Made by a program: the position numbers and the translations under genes. The notes beneath the pieces are model-generated. The model saw nothing but the letters and a program-made list of their open reading frames with translations. It was not told the DNA's origin and ran no database searches. A stretch of DNA of 64,000 nt from an uncultured Collinsella sp. (GTDB taxonomy: Bacteria; Actinomycetota; Coriobacteriia; Coriobacteriales; Coriobacteriaceae), in NCBI GenBank assembly GCA_959019775.1, contig CAUEPS010000006.1, positions 1-64,000 on the forward strand, written 5' to 3'. Below, one piece after another: positions 1 to 9,256 of the stretch (its first letter is position 1; each line of letters starts with the position of its first letter).

Positions 1-1140
1 GTCTCGGGCATCGGCTGGCAGGGATGGGACACCCCCTCGGCCTCCGAGGGCGGCACCACCGGCCAGGGCCGCGCCGTCGAGGCCGTCCGCCTGAGGCTCA
101 CGGGATCCCTTGCGAATGACTACGACGTCTACTACCGCGTCCACGCCTCCAACATCGGCTGGATGGCCTGGGCCAAGGACGGCGAGGAGGCCGGCACCAC
201 CGGAATGTCTTGTTCCCTTGAGGCGGTTCAGATTAAGCTTGTTAGGAAAGGTGCTTCCCATCCTGATACGATGGGCTATTCTCATCTTGAAATACCGACG
301 TTGACGTATTCTTCCCAGTCGAACGGCACTTGGCAGAATACTGTTTCTGCCGGAGAGGTGTCCGGTACAACCGGCAAGGGAATTCCCATTACCGGGTTCT
401 TGGCTAAGACCACTTCATTCGTTGCCGGTGGAATTAATTATCAGCTGCATCTATCAAATGTAGGCTGGACTTCTGACAAGTCAAACGGGGATCAACTGTC
501 GTCTGCTACTGAATCCAATTCGGTCGAAGCAATAAAAGTCTCCCTATCGGGTGACTTGGCAACTTATTTCGATGTTTGGTATAGGGTCCATGTTGATACC
601 GTCGGCTGGCTCGGTTGGACAAAAAATGGCGCCATCGCCGGCAGTACCGGCTATGGGACGCATGTTCAGGCCGTTCAGGTAAGAATTACGAGAAAGGGCG
701 CTGCTGCTCCGGGGAGCACTGTCTCCCCGATACTTCTTGGCGAACCCTTTGCCCTTGCCAATCCAATGCAGAAGAAGATCGTAGATCTATCGAGGCAGGT
801 TCCCTCTCCTGGTCCTGGGTTGTGCTCAGAATGGATTGCTCAGGTCTATGAGCGGGCTGGATTCAGGAATGTCCATACGGACGCCTGTGACTACTATTGG
901 GATTTCTGCAAATATACTGATTATTCGCAGCTGAAGGTCGGAATGGTCGTTGCTGTTCCCTCGCATATGCATACGTATATGGGTCGTATATACGGTCATG
1001 TTTGTATCTATATTGGCAACAACCAGGTTATGGATAATGTTGGTCACATAAGGACACTGGATATGGGTTATTGGCTGGATTACTATTCCACTACGTATAA
1101 GCCAAAATGGGGTTGGTACGACAACATCCCGCTTGCATAG
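1..1140 (+). CDS. ChW-repeat surface protein with C-terminal NlpC/P60- or CHAP-like cysteine peptidase domain (5' partial)
   Basis: The frame is open from base 1, so the gene begins outside the window; 379 codons are visible. Five ChW repeats occupy about residues 1-240 (units with HASNIGWMAW and HVDTVGWLGW cores): two close one group of three and three form a full group. After a linker, residues 255-379 form a compact domain with GLCSEW (Cys about 275) and YGHVCIYIGN (His about 333). That is the Cys-then-His order of NlpC/P60 and CHAP peptidases, so cleavage of peptidoglycan or surface peptides is inferred. ChW repeats are known as surface-display modules. The first ~205 bases use almost only C/G-ending codons and the rest does not, which suggests a recombination join inside the repeat array. 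Secretion is assumed because the N-terminus is missing. Confidence 0.75.
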   Translation, partial: VSGIGWQGWDTPSASEGGTTGQGRAVEAVRLRLTGSLANDYDVYYRVHASNIGWMAWAKDGEEAGTTGMSCSLEAVQIKLVRKGASHPDTMGYSHLEIPTLTYSSQSNGTWQNTVSAGEVSGTTGKGIPITGFLAKTTSFVAGGINYQLHLSNVGWTSDKSNGDQLSSATESNSVEAIKVSLSGDLATYFDVWYRVHVDTVGWLGWTKNGAIAGSTGYGTHVQAVQVRITRKGAAAPGSTVSPILLGEPFALANPMQKKIVDLSRQVPSPGPGLCSEWIAQVYERAGFRNVHTDACDYYWDFCKYTDYSQLKVGMVVAVPSHMHTYMGRIYGHVCIYIGNNQVMDNVGHIRTLDMGYWLDYYSTTYKPKWGWYDNIPLA

Positions 1141-1190
1141 CGAGAGCGTAAGATACTCTTGGTTGAGTTTAGCCTGGCTCTTTGATTTAG

Positions 1191-1232
1191 AACGAACGGT
1201 TCGCTTTTGTTGCGCTCCGTTCGTTTCTTTTT
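1191..1232 (+). terminator. Rho-independent terminator after the ChW peptidase gene
   Basis: A perfect 9-bp stem (AACGAACGG at 1191 with CCGTTCGTT at 1217) encloses a 17-nt loop and is followed by TCTTTTT. It lies 50 bases after the stop codon. Confidence 0.8.
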
Positions 1233-1315
1233 ATGCACCATTCGCGTTTTACGTATTTGAGTAACTAATGAATCAGTTAATAAATCAAAGGTCGCCTAAT
1301 CGATGGGGAGTCAAA

Positions 1316-4300
1316 ATGAAGCATGGAAGGGCTGCGGTCGTTATTGGTATGATCTGGCTCATGTGCGCGATGCCAGCACTTCAGCCGATTGCCGTTTACG
1401 CCGAATCTGTTCAGGACTCGTCCGTTCCATCAGCGCAGGAATCTGCCGGTCAAACTTCTCAGTCTGGCGATGCCGACGCTGGGGCTGTTGGATCCGATGC
1501 CGATCAGGCGGGCGTTGGTGATAGCGCTGCCGGGCTGGATGGTGCTGCTCCGGATACCTCGGGCAATGCGACTGAGAACGGATCGTCGCCGGAGTCCGAG
1601 ATCCAGACCGGTTCAGCTTCCGTTTTGGACGCCGCCGCGATTGACGAGCCGGCAGATGAGCCTGAGAACAAGACGGAAACTGCTCCTGTCCTTACCTATC
1701 AGGTACACGTGCAGGATTACGGTTGGATGACGTCGGTCTCCGCGGGTGAGCTTGCGGGCACTACCGGCAAGTCGAAGCGTATGGAAGCGCTGAAGCTTTC
1801 CGTTAAGGATGCCGAGGGCAACGAGGTTTCCAACGCCCTTTCCATCAAAGCCCACGTGTCGAACGTCGGCTGGATGGACCCGGTGGGCAACGATACCATT
1901 GCCGGCACCGTGGGGCAGTCTCGGCAGCTTGAGGCCATCGCAATCCAGCTCTCCGCTGAGCTTTCTCAAAACTACAGTGTTTGGTACCGAGTCCACTCGT
2001 CCAACTTTGGTTGGCTGGATTGGACGTGCGACGGTGCCAATGCGGGCACCGAGGGCTACGGCTATTCCGTTGAGGCTGTCGAAATCGTTATATTGGCCAA
2101 GGATGCTGCTGCCCCGGGTGGTACGGATGTCCCCTTCAAGAACAAGGCAGATGAACCCGCGGTCGTGACGTATTCGACCCACGTCTCCAACGTTGGTTGG
2201 ATGTCCGCCGTGAGCGATGGCGCCACCGCGGGTGTTCCCGGTGCGGAGCACGTTGAGTCGCTTGAGGCTGGGATTACCTGGTTTGGTGGAAGCGCTGGCA
2301 TCCAAGTTCGCTCGCACGTTCAAGATCAAGGATGGGGCTCCTGGTCTTTTGGACGTACGGGTACAACGGGTTTGTCTCGCCGCATCGAGGCGCTTCAAAT
2401 GCGCCTTACGGGCGACGCTGCGAACGTGTACGACCTTTGGTATCGAGTCTATTCCGCTCGTGACAACGCATGGCTTGGCTGGGCGTCTAACGGCGCGGCG
2501 GCCGGAACCGTGGGTATGAGCTCGGGCGTTCAGGCCGTGCAGATCGTACTTGTTGAGAAGGGTGAAGAAGCTCCCGGCTCTACGGAGGGCGCCTTTAAGG
2601 GCTCCGAGCATGCTGTCTTGCAGGGAGCGGCGCTCGGCTTGGACGGCTCGACGGTTGGGACTGGCACGGGCTCGACCATCGTTATTGGCTCGGAAGATGC
2701 CTCTAAGCCGCTCAAGAGCTTTGCGCTTAACGTGAACAACCAGATATGCGACGGCTCGATTCTGTACCAGTCTGGCAGCCAATACGGTTCTATGCCCGAG
2801 GGCGTCGATGTCGCGGACGGTGGTTGGACAACCACGCTTTCGGATGGTTTGGCCATGCGCTGCGTGAGGATCAGCTTCTCGGGTGATCTCGCAACAAGCT
2901 ACAACGTCTGGTATCAGGTGTTCGATGGCAGCACGGGCAAGTGGACTGGCTGGGCTTCCAATGGATCGCCTGTCGGCAGCGCTTCCAACAATGCTGCCAT
3001 CTGCGCTGTGCGCGTGTGTCTCCTTGAGAAGGATGCCGCTGCGCCTGGTTCCACCGATGGTGCCTATGTAGAGGCGGACTACACCAATGAGGTTCTTTCT
3101 GCCCAAGGTCATGTGGCCGAGATTGGTTGGCAGACCGCTTCGTTGGGTACCGATGTTACCGTGGGTACCACAGGCCGCGCTCTATCTCTCCAAGCTCTTC
3201 GTGTTGGTGCCGCTGGTCCAATTGCCGGCTCCGTTTCCGTTGCAGCTCATGTTGAGGAAGAAGGTTGGCAGAACACCGCCGAGGCTCCGACGATTGCTGG
3301 TACAACGGGGAAGAGCCGTTCTATCCAGGCAGTAAGAATTAACCTTACCGGCGAGCTTGCCAACCAGTACGATGTTTACTACCGCGTTCACGCTTCTGGC
3401 TATGGCTGGCTCTCTTGGGCATGCAACGGTGCAGACGCGGGCACTACGGGTCTGGGCGTCTCGGCAGAGGCCGTTCAAATCATGCTCGTGAAAAAGGGCG
3501 AGGCGGCTCCTGCGACTGGTTCGGATGCGTGCATCACCAAGCCGATGCTAAGCTATTCTGCTCACGTATCGAATATCGGCTGGATGGCATCCGTCTCCAA
3601 CAACGGATACGCCGGCACGCAGGGTCGCGCCCTCAAGGTCGAGGACCTCAAGCTCTCGGTGAGTTCAAACGTCTCGGGTGACATTCAGTATTCCGCTCAT
3701 GTGCAGGATTACGGTTGGCGTAGTTGGGCATCGAACGGTGCGAGCTGCGGCACCACGGGGCAGAACAAACGCTTGGAGGCCATTAAGATCCAGCTCACCG
3801 GTGACCTGTCCAAGTATTTCGACGTATGGTATCGCGCTTACGTGCAGGATTACGGCTGGCTCGGCTGGGCCGCAAATGGCGCTCAAGCGGGAACTAGCAA
3901 CATCGGCTACCGCCTCGAGGGCATTCAAATCCAGTTCCTTCCCAAGGGCTCTGCCGCACCGGGCTCTACCTATCGCCCCTTCACGAACGTTCCCGTGATG
4001 CCCGCGGATCAGTTTGCCATGTGGCAGCGTGCGAATCGCTATGCTAGTTCGACCAACTGGTTGCTGCTTGTGGATACGACCCGCTGCCGTGTGGGCGTGT
4101 ACAACGGAAGTTCCTACAACTGGAACCAGGTGTTCTACTGGCAGTGCTCTCCGGGCGCTGCTTATACCCCTACCGTTATTGGCGAGTTCGCCGTGTACGG
4201 CAAGGGTTACAGCTTTGGCCATGGCTACACTTGCTACTACTACACGCAGTTCTACGGTGACTACCTGTTCCATTCCGTGCCCTACGATCAAGGAACGTTC

Positions 4301-4423
4301 AATATCCAGGATGGGCGCTTGGGGCAGAACCTTTCTCAAGGCTGTGTAAGGCTTGCGATTCAAAATGCCAAGTGGATTTACGATAACGTCCCGTATGGTA
4401 CTAAGGTTGTTACGTATCGCTAG
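1316..4423 (+). CDS. secreted ChW-repeat protein with C-terminal L,D-transpeptidase (YkuD) domain
   Basis: This 1035-residue protein starts at ATG 1316, which has GGGGAG five bases upstream; an in-frame ATG at 1268 lacks a good ribosome site. Residues 1-31 are a signal peptide (basic start, hydrophobic core, VYA cleavage region), followed by an acidic Ala/Asp/Ser-rich linker to about residue 120. About 15 ChW repeats then run in five groups of three, each group of ~150 residues ending in an EKG-x-x-APGST-like link; the third group is degenerate. The last ~125 residues match the YkuD fold: LLLVDTTRCRVGVY, then LFHSVPYDQG (His about 986) and SQGCVRLA (catalytic Cys about 1010). Inferred role: cross-linking peptidoglycan or attaching surface material from outside the membrane. 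It is a single-gene unit between terminators. Confidence 0.88.
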   Translation: MKHGRAAVVIGMIWLMCAMPALQPIAVYAESVQDSSVPSAQESAGQTSQSGDADAGAVGSDADQAGVGDSAAGLDGAAPDTSGNATENGSSPESEIQTGSASVLDAAAIDEPADEPENKTETAPVLTYQVHVQDYGWMTSVSAGELAGTTGKSKRMEALKLSVKDAEGNEVSNALSIKAHVSNVGWMDPVGNDTIAGTVGQSRQLEAIAIQLSAELSQNYSVWYRVHSSNFGWLDWTCDGANAGTEGYGYSVEAVEIVILAKDAAAPGGTDVPFKNKADEPAVVTYSTHVSNVGWMSAVSDGATAGVPGAEHVESLEAGITWFGGSAGIQVRSHVQDQGWGSWSFGRTGTTGLSRRIEALQMRLTGDAANVYDLWYRVYSARDNAWLGWASNGAAAGTVGMSSGVQAVQIVLVEKGEEAPGSTEGAFKGSEHAVLQGAALGLDGSTVGTGTGSTIVIGSEDASKPLKSFALNVNNQICDGSILYQSGSQYGSMPEGVDVADGGWTTTLSDGLAMRCVRISFSGDLATSYNVWYQVFDGSTGKWTGWASNGSPVGSASNNAAICAVRVCLLEKDAAAPGSTDGAYVEADYTNEVLSAQGHVAEIGWQTASLGTDVTVGTTGRALSLQALRVGAAGPIAGSVSVAAHVEEEGWQNTAEAPTIAGTTGKSRSIQAVRINLTGELANQYDVYYRVHASGYGWLSWACNGADAGTTGLGVSAEAVQIMLVKKGEAAPATGSDACITKPMLSYSAHVSNIGWMASVSNNGYAGTQGRALKVEDLKLSVSSNVSGDIQYSAHVQDYGWRSWASNGASCGTTGQNKRLEAIKIQLTGDLSKYFDVWYRAYVQDYGWLGWAANGAQAGTSNIGYRLEGIQIQFLPKGSAAPGSTYRPFTNVPVMPADQFAMWQRANRYASSTNWLLLVDTTRCRVGVYNGSSYNWNQVFYWQCSPGAAYTPTVIGEFAVYGKGYSFGHGYTCYYYTQFYGDYLFHSVPYDQGTFNIQDGRLGQNLSQGCVRLAIQNAKWIYDNVPYGTKVVTYR

Positions 4424-4471
4424 GGCGTAACAAATCTGAACTTGAACGATGGAACGAGGATTGATAGAAAG

Positions 4472-4510
4472 AAGCGGGCCGTTGGCAAAAGTGCCGACGG
4501 CCCGCTTTGT
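4472..4510. terminator. bidirectional terminator between convergent ChW genes
   Basis: A 15-bp stem (arms 4472-4486 and 4493-4507, one G-U pair) with a 6-nt loop is flanked by A-rich sequence on the left and TTTGT on the right. It lies between the stop codons of the two convergent genes. Confidence 0.75.
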
Positions 4511-4531
4511 CATTACTATGACGATGAATCA

Positions 4532-7500
4532 CTACTTGCTTTCGAGTCTCATCTCAACAGCTTCAATGGGAAGACCGCGACCGGTTGTGCCGGCGGTGAC
4601 GCCGTTTTTAACCCAGGGCATCCAGCCAATGTTGGAAACATGCACGCGATATAAAATGTCGTAGTGCTTTGCAAGATCGCCGGTGAGCTTCACTTCCAGC
4701 GCTTCCATATGGCGTGATTTGCCCGTTGTGCCCGTGGCGCGCCCGTTCGAGGTCCATGTGTTCTCCCATCCCTGGTTGGCTACGTGGGAGCGGTAGGTAA
4801 TGTCCCCGTTGAAGGGGGCTCCGGAAACGGAAAGCTTCAACGCTTCAACGCCCAGGGTCATCCCCGTGGTGCCAGCATATGTAGTGCCGTGAACGGCTGC
4901 CTGCCAGCCAATGCTAGAGACATGCGCGGTTACGTTGGGCAGGCCGATGATGGATGCGCGCGCAGTGCTTCCTGGCGCGGCATCATCCTTCTCAACAAGC
5001 TTGACCTCGATAGCCTCTACGCGCCTGCCAAAGCCCGTAGTGCCCGCGCTCTCGCCGTTCTTGGCCCAGCCAAGCCATCCTTCGTCCTGTACATGGGCTC
5101 GATAGTAAATGTCGTAGTGCTCGGCGAACTCGTTGGTAAGCCTCATTTGGATAGCTTCGATTTGGCGCGATTCGCCAACGGTGCCCGCGACTTCACCTTC
5201 GTTCTTCCAGCCTTGCCAGCCAAGGTTTGCGCAATGGGCTTGGTATTGCACCGTGCCGGAGTAGGGGAGGGCCGCCATGTCGGCTTTGAACGCCTCGAGT
5301 GCCTTGGACTTTCCCGTGGTGCCAGCGGTCTTGCCCTCCTTGACCGAGGAGATCCAACCCGTTCCAGAAACGTGGGCAGAGGTCATAAGGGTCGAACCGT
5401 TGGTCTTCGTGCGAACCAGCCTGTACGTTCCATCGGCAAGCTTCTTGTAGTACGTGAGCGCGGACGTGTTGCCAGAGAATACGGCAATGTCGTAATCGGC
5501 GGACTTTAGAATCATATCGGAGAATTCAACGAGGTAGCACGTGTCGCCCTTGGGGCAGAGGGCTTGGATAGCCGTATCTGAAGAAGATGAGATGGGTGAA
5601 GCGAACCAATCCATAATGCTGTAGTCGACCGTGCTCGACGGACTGAGGGCCGCGGCTTTCGTCATGTTGAACACGCCGCATCCCGCGTCACCCGTTGCCG
5701 AGTTGTACGTGCTCGATCCATAGCCGGACAGCGCAACTTCGGGGTTGAAGAACAGGATTAGCTCGGCTGCCACCGAAGAGTCGATATCGGTAATTTCCAA
5801 GGAGCTCAACTGGTCTTGCTTGGAGGGCCACAGCCCGGTTGGCGTGTTGGGGTGTCCCTTGTAATAGTAGGCGTACTCGTCTCCGTAGTAGGTCATGGTG
5901 AGCTTGGCGTAGTCTTCGAACGACTGCTCTAGGTTGACGTAGGTGCCCAAGAGAACCATGGGCTTTTTGCCTTCAGCTTCGGCGGCGGTGAAGTAGCCGT
6001 CGTTGAAGTTGTAGAGTGCCTTGAACGCCGCGACCGTTGCGTCGCCACGTTGCTGGAGCGCGGTGAGCATACTCGCCACGTTCTTCTTCTTTACCGCCGG
6101 ATCGGTGGCAATGGCGTTGGCAAATGCGTTGCCGTCAGCGCTCTGGAACAGGTTCGCGCGCGTCATCCACCATTCAGTGTTCGGCTCGCATTTCAACACG
6201 GCGTACATGGAGTCCCAATGGGCGTGCCATCCGTAGTCCGAGCTTGCCTGTCCGTTCTTGTATGCGTACTCCTTGGCGGCCAGCCAACTCTGCTCAAGCT
6301 GGGCTTCCTTGGCGGCGGGATCCACACCTTCAGCGTTGAATGCCTCGTTCATGAAGTTGTAAGTAGCCGTTCCGTCAGAAAGAAGATAGATCTTGTAGTT
6401 GTCCTGGGGAATCTGGTTGGCGTAGATGATCGAATGGATGAGCGAACAGGTAATGTCATTGATGAACAGGTTGAACTTCGAGTCGGGCTTCAGGCGCTTG
6501 AGCTCCTTTACGTAGCTTGCAAAAGCGCTGTAGTCGCTGGAGACCTTAACGGCGTCTTCGGTCATGAAGGGCATGGCGTACATGCCGCTGGGGAGTGCAT
6601 TCCAGTTAAATGCCGACGGGCGGTCGAGCATGACAATGGATGGCGCCGCGGTGCCCGTGGCGGAGGTGGTGTAGTCCCAGTAAGAGATTGAGTAGAGGAC
6701 TACCGGGAAGGATGCAGAGAGGGGTGCGAGGTTGTACTCACTCGCGGTCACGCCGAATTCGCGGGTGTCGGTGCCAACCACGCGACCGTCCTTGAGGTAC
6801 TCGATGGTTGCCGTGAACGGTCCGTAGGTTTCAACATTGAGCGCCATGCCGTTCGCGTTGATAGTTGCCAGCGAAGTTGAGCCGGACACCTTGCGGGTCA
6901 CGGTGTCGCCGTACGCCATGGTTGCGGTTACGCGCATGTCCGTGGCGACGCCGTCGGTGCGCAGAAGGTTGAGCGAGTCGGGACGTACGCGGACGACGGT
7001 GGACTCCCCCTCCTGCGTAATGGATGTCTGGTAGTACGAGGGAATGTAGGCATCTTTGTCAGATGAGGGCGCTTTATCGCCGTGTTTCACCAAGAGGATT
7101 TCGACGGCTTCAGCGCGATAGTCCCAACCGGTCGTACCGGCTATTTCGCCGTTTTTGGCCCAGCCAAGCCATCCGAAGTTCTGGGCATGAATGCGGTAGT
7201 ACACGTCGTAGCTGCTGGCAATGTTGCCCGTGAGCTCGATTTGGATTGCCTGCATGGAGTACGACATGCCCGTGGTACCCGCCACGGCGCCGTCTGCCAC
7301 CCAGTCCTGCCAACCCACGTTGGTGCAATGCGCGCGGTAGCGAATGCCGCCGTCTGCGTTGGCAAGGGAGATCTTAAGGGCTTCGATGGCGCGTGCTTTG
7401 CCCGTTGTTCCGACCGTTGCACCGTCCTTGCTGAGGTCGGGCTCCCAGCCTTGGTCGCTGACGTGCGCCGCGTATTGAACGGAAGGGGTGGATACCGTCT

Positions 7501-7837
7501 GTGTTTCGGTGGTTGGTTCAGGCAATTGGGTTGCTGCCGTCGTGGCGGCGTCTTCCACGGGAGTTGCCAGGACTTCTTCCATTTCGCTGGCGGACGTGCC
7601 GGTGGCTTCGGAGGGATCGTCGGTGACGTTCGTCATGGATTTCTCCCGAGCAGTTTGATTTGAGGCGGGGATTGTCGCCCCTTCGCCGGGAGTGAGTGCT
7701 GTTTCCTCTTGGATTGTGACTGACTCGGCCGGTCCTAGCTCGCCTTCGTCAGCATACGCAGTGTTCGGCACCAACGCTAGAGCAATGAATAGCGAGTAGA
7801 AGAGTGTGAAGCGAATCGTTGCTTTGCGTCGACTCAT
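4532..7837 (-). CDS. secreted ChW-repeat protein with central GT80-like (bacterial sialyltransferase fold) domain
   Basis: The gene encodes 1101 residues from ATG 7837, preceded by GGAAGGAG; the open frame continues upstream but only as the antisense of a transposase remnant. Order: signal peptide 1-29 (ending TAYA), acidic linker to ~115, three ChW repeats ~120-252, an Ig-like beta region ~270-370, a globular domain ~370-805, and six ChW repeats ~815-1101. The globular domain has, in order, LSDG (~486-489), YGWHAH (~535), LLGTYVN (~629), YYYKGHP (~657-663), AAEL (~690) and GYGSSTY (~705). Known GT80 sialyltransferases have DDG, a Tyr-x-Trp-His element, FTGTTTW, FKGHP, FEVL and ASSLYF in the same order, and some carry an N-terminal Ig-like domain. 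The first acidic residue of the DDG motif is Ser here, so catalysis is uncertain. Assignment is from remembered motifs only. Confidence 0.68.
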   Translation of the reverse strand: MSRRKATIRFTLFYSLFIALALVPNTAYADEGELGPAESVTIQEETALTPGEGATIPASNQTAREKSMTNVTDDPSEATGTSASEMEEVLATPVEDAATTAATQLPEPTTETQTVSTPSVQYAAHVSDQGWEPDLSKDGATVGTTGKARAIEALKISLANADGGIRYRAHCTNVGWQDWVADGAVAGTTGMSYSMQAIQIELTGNIASSYDVYYRIHAQNFGWLGWAKNGEIAGTTGWDYRAEAVEILLVKHGDKAPSSDKDAYIPSYYQTSITQEGESTVVRVRPDSLNLLRTDGVATDMRVTATMAYGDTVTRKVSGSTSLATINANGMALNVETYGPFTATIEYLKDGRVVGTDTREFGVTASEYNLAPLSASFPVVLYSISYWDYTTSATGTAAPSIVMLDRPSAFNWNALPSGMYAMPFMTEDAVKVSSDYSAFASYVKELKRLKPDSKFNLFINDITCSLIHSIIYANQIPQDNYKIYLLSDGTATYNFMNEAFNAEGVDPAAKEAQLEQSWLAAKEYAYKNGQASSDYGWHAHWDSMYAVLKCEPNTEWWMTRANLFQSADGNAFANAIATDPAVKKKNVASMLTALQQRGDATVAAFKALYNFNDGYFTAAEAEGKKPMVLLGTYVNLEQSFEDYAKLTMTYYGDEYAYYYKGHPNTPTGLWPSKQDQLSSLEITDIDSSVAAELILFFNPEVALSGYGSSTYNSATGDAGCGVFNMTKAAALSPSSTVDYSIMDWFASPISSSSDTAIQALCPKGDTCYLVEFSDMILKSADYDIAVFSGNTSALTYYKKLADGTYRLVRTKTNGSTLMTSAHVSGTGWISSVKEGKTAGTTGKSKALEAFKADMAALPYSGTVQYQAHCANLGWQGWKNEGEVAGTVGESRQIEAIQMRLTNEFAEHYDIYYRAHVQDEGWLGWAKNGESAGTTGFGRRVEAIEVKLVEKDDAAPGSTARASIIGLPNVTAHVSSIGWQAAVHGTTYAGTTGMTLGVEALKLSVSGAPFNGDITYRSHVANQGWENTWTSNGRATGTTGKSRHMEALEVKLTGDLAKHYDILYRVHVSNIGWMPWVKNGVTAGTTGRGLPIEAVEMRLESK

Positions 7838-7921
7838 GCTAGCTCCTTCCCACAGGCATAATGCACCATTTGATGGTAGCAGAATTTGGGAGCGTTCGAT
7901 TTGCATTATCCCAACGGTTGA

Positions 7922-8368
7922 GGATATCGGGTAAGCGGCCTTGAATATCAACACCAGCTGGCGATCGGCCGGATAGAGGGCTTCTGCCCGAAGGCCGCCG
8001 AGATGCTCGAGGAGCCCGAGGCGGATGCGCTGGCCTACATGGACTTCCCCTATGAGCACCACGTGAGGCTGCGCACCAACAACGTGCAGGAGCGCGCCAA
8101 CCGCGAGCTCAAGCGCCGCAGCCGTGTGGTGCAGGTGTTCCCCAGCAGGAAGTTGCTCATCAGGATGATGGGCGCCGTTTTCGCCGAGATGGACGAGGAC
8201 TGGGCGGGCCTCCGCTGGTTCAACGACGAGTCCATGGGAAGGGCCGTGGAGGGCACAAAGGTGAACGCACCCGCGCCCGCCTACGGGGCCTCCGCCGCCG
8301 AGCATGCCGCGGGGATCATCGAGCCCGTTGTTGCCGACAACCCCGTTCCCGGGAGGAGGGTAGCGTAG
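7922..8368 (+). pseudogene. IS256-family (mutator) transposase, 3' remnant
   Basis: The frame is open from just after a stop at 7919-7921 and encodes about 148 residues ending at TAG 8366. The part LRTNNVQERANRELKRRSR followed by VVQVFPS is the C-terminal signature of IS256-type transposases. The N-terminal two thirds, with the first catalytic Asp residues, are missing and no start codon or ribosome site is present. It is a dead fragment lying upstream of the ChW/GT80-like gene. No matching inverted repeats were seen at either side. Confidence 0.8.
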
Positions 8369-8482
8369 CATGCGTTAGAATGACAGCATTTTAGGCGACG
8401 ATCGGTTACCGCGACGGTCCCTGGCCGCTGCTCAAAAACCGAGCCCTACACCAACACTGATACAACTTTTGGAGCAGTAGGT

Positions 8483-9121
8483 ATGGCGAGAAAGAAACGA
8501 AAAACCGATAATCTCAAGGGGCAAAAATACAGGTTTGAGGTGAATGATTTCATTCTGGCTGAGGATTGGTCATACACGAAACCGGGACGTCAGTTTTTTG
8601 ATGATGACCTGCTGAGAATAATTGATTTCTTCTGCCTGCACTCGCCGTGCAAACAAGGAAGCTATTCTGGTTTAACTTTGGACATACTGGGTTGGCGCAA
8701 CCCTTGGAATAGTTCAAGGTTTCGCAATCGATTTATCGAACTGCTCGGCTTGTCCGAGGAGTCATTCATCTACTGTGATTATCAACATTGCTTTAAAAAA
8801 GAGTGGGAGAAGCTGGGTTTAGATACTGATTATCTTTCAATGCGGCGTCCATATGCTGTCATAGCTGCTGCAGGCGAGTCTAACCGATACATGGATCTTC
8901 TTCATAGGATTCGAAATAGCTTTGCTCACGGGAGGTTCACCGTTGAAAAAGATCATAGAGAATACTATTTGTACTTTGAAGACGTGAAGGAAACTAATGG
9001 ATATACGTGCGTTCTCGCGCGCGCTTGCTTAACAAAAAGCGGGATGAGTAGACTGCTCGCTTTTTTAGCTCGAGAAAATGGCTCTGCAGCTGGATTCGAG
9101 TCGATTATCGAGACTCATTGA
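8483..9121 (+). CDS. HEPN-like protein with an R-x4-H motif, possible RNase/defence factor
   Basis: This 212-residue protein has a lysine/arginine-rich start and is soluble, with no membrane segment. Near residue 145 it contains RIRNSFAHGRF, in which R-N-S-F-A-H matches the Rx4-6H motif of HEPN RNases (often R-N-x3-H). The surroundings (LLHRIRNSFAHGRF, then an acidic YYLYFED strand) fit this fold. HEPN proteins often act in toxin-antitoxin and anti-phage systems. No obvious partner gene adjoins it; neighbours are an IS256 remnant and an IS1595 element. Its AT-richer codons differ from the surrounding core genes, suggesting acquisition. The family name is inferred from the motif and size only. 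The ATG at 8483 has a distant, weak GGAG. Confidence 0.6.
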   Translation: MARKKRKTDNLKGQKYRFEVNDFILAEDWSYTKPGRQFFDDDLLRIIDFFCLHSPCKQGSYSGLTLDILGWRNPWNSSRFRNRFIELLGLSEESFIYCDYQHCFKKEWEKLGLDTDYLSMRRPYAVIAAAGESNRYMDLLHRIRNSFAHGRFTVEKDHREYYLYFEDVKETNGYTCVLARACLTKSGMSRLLAFLARENGSAAGFESIIETH

Positions 9122-9195
9122 TGCCTGATTATCGTCGTTGCCGAGTTTTCAACATAAACCTACAGCAGTTTGTTTTGGTGTACTACATAAAATTA

Positions 9196-9219
9196 GGCTC
9201 TGTTAGACCAGAATTGACA
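9196..9219 (+). repeat. left terminal inverted repeat of the IS1595-family element
   Basis: It begins GGCTCTGTTAGACCAG and pairs with 10714-10737 over 24 bases with one mismatch. Confidence 0.85.
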
Positions 9220-9256
9220 TTCTGCCTCAATCATCTTTTTGAAATTGCAAAGCTAT

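Noticed and set aside
1613..3112. 499-codon minus-strand frame inside the transpeptidase gene
   Set aside because: Antisense shadow of the ChW repeats with no domain and no start signal.
7838..8371. N-terminal extension of the ChW/GT80-like protein (open frame continues to 8371 on the minus strand)
   Set aside because: It is the antisense of the IS256 transposase remnant; the signal peptide and GGAAGGAG site place the start at 7837.
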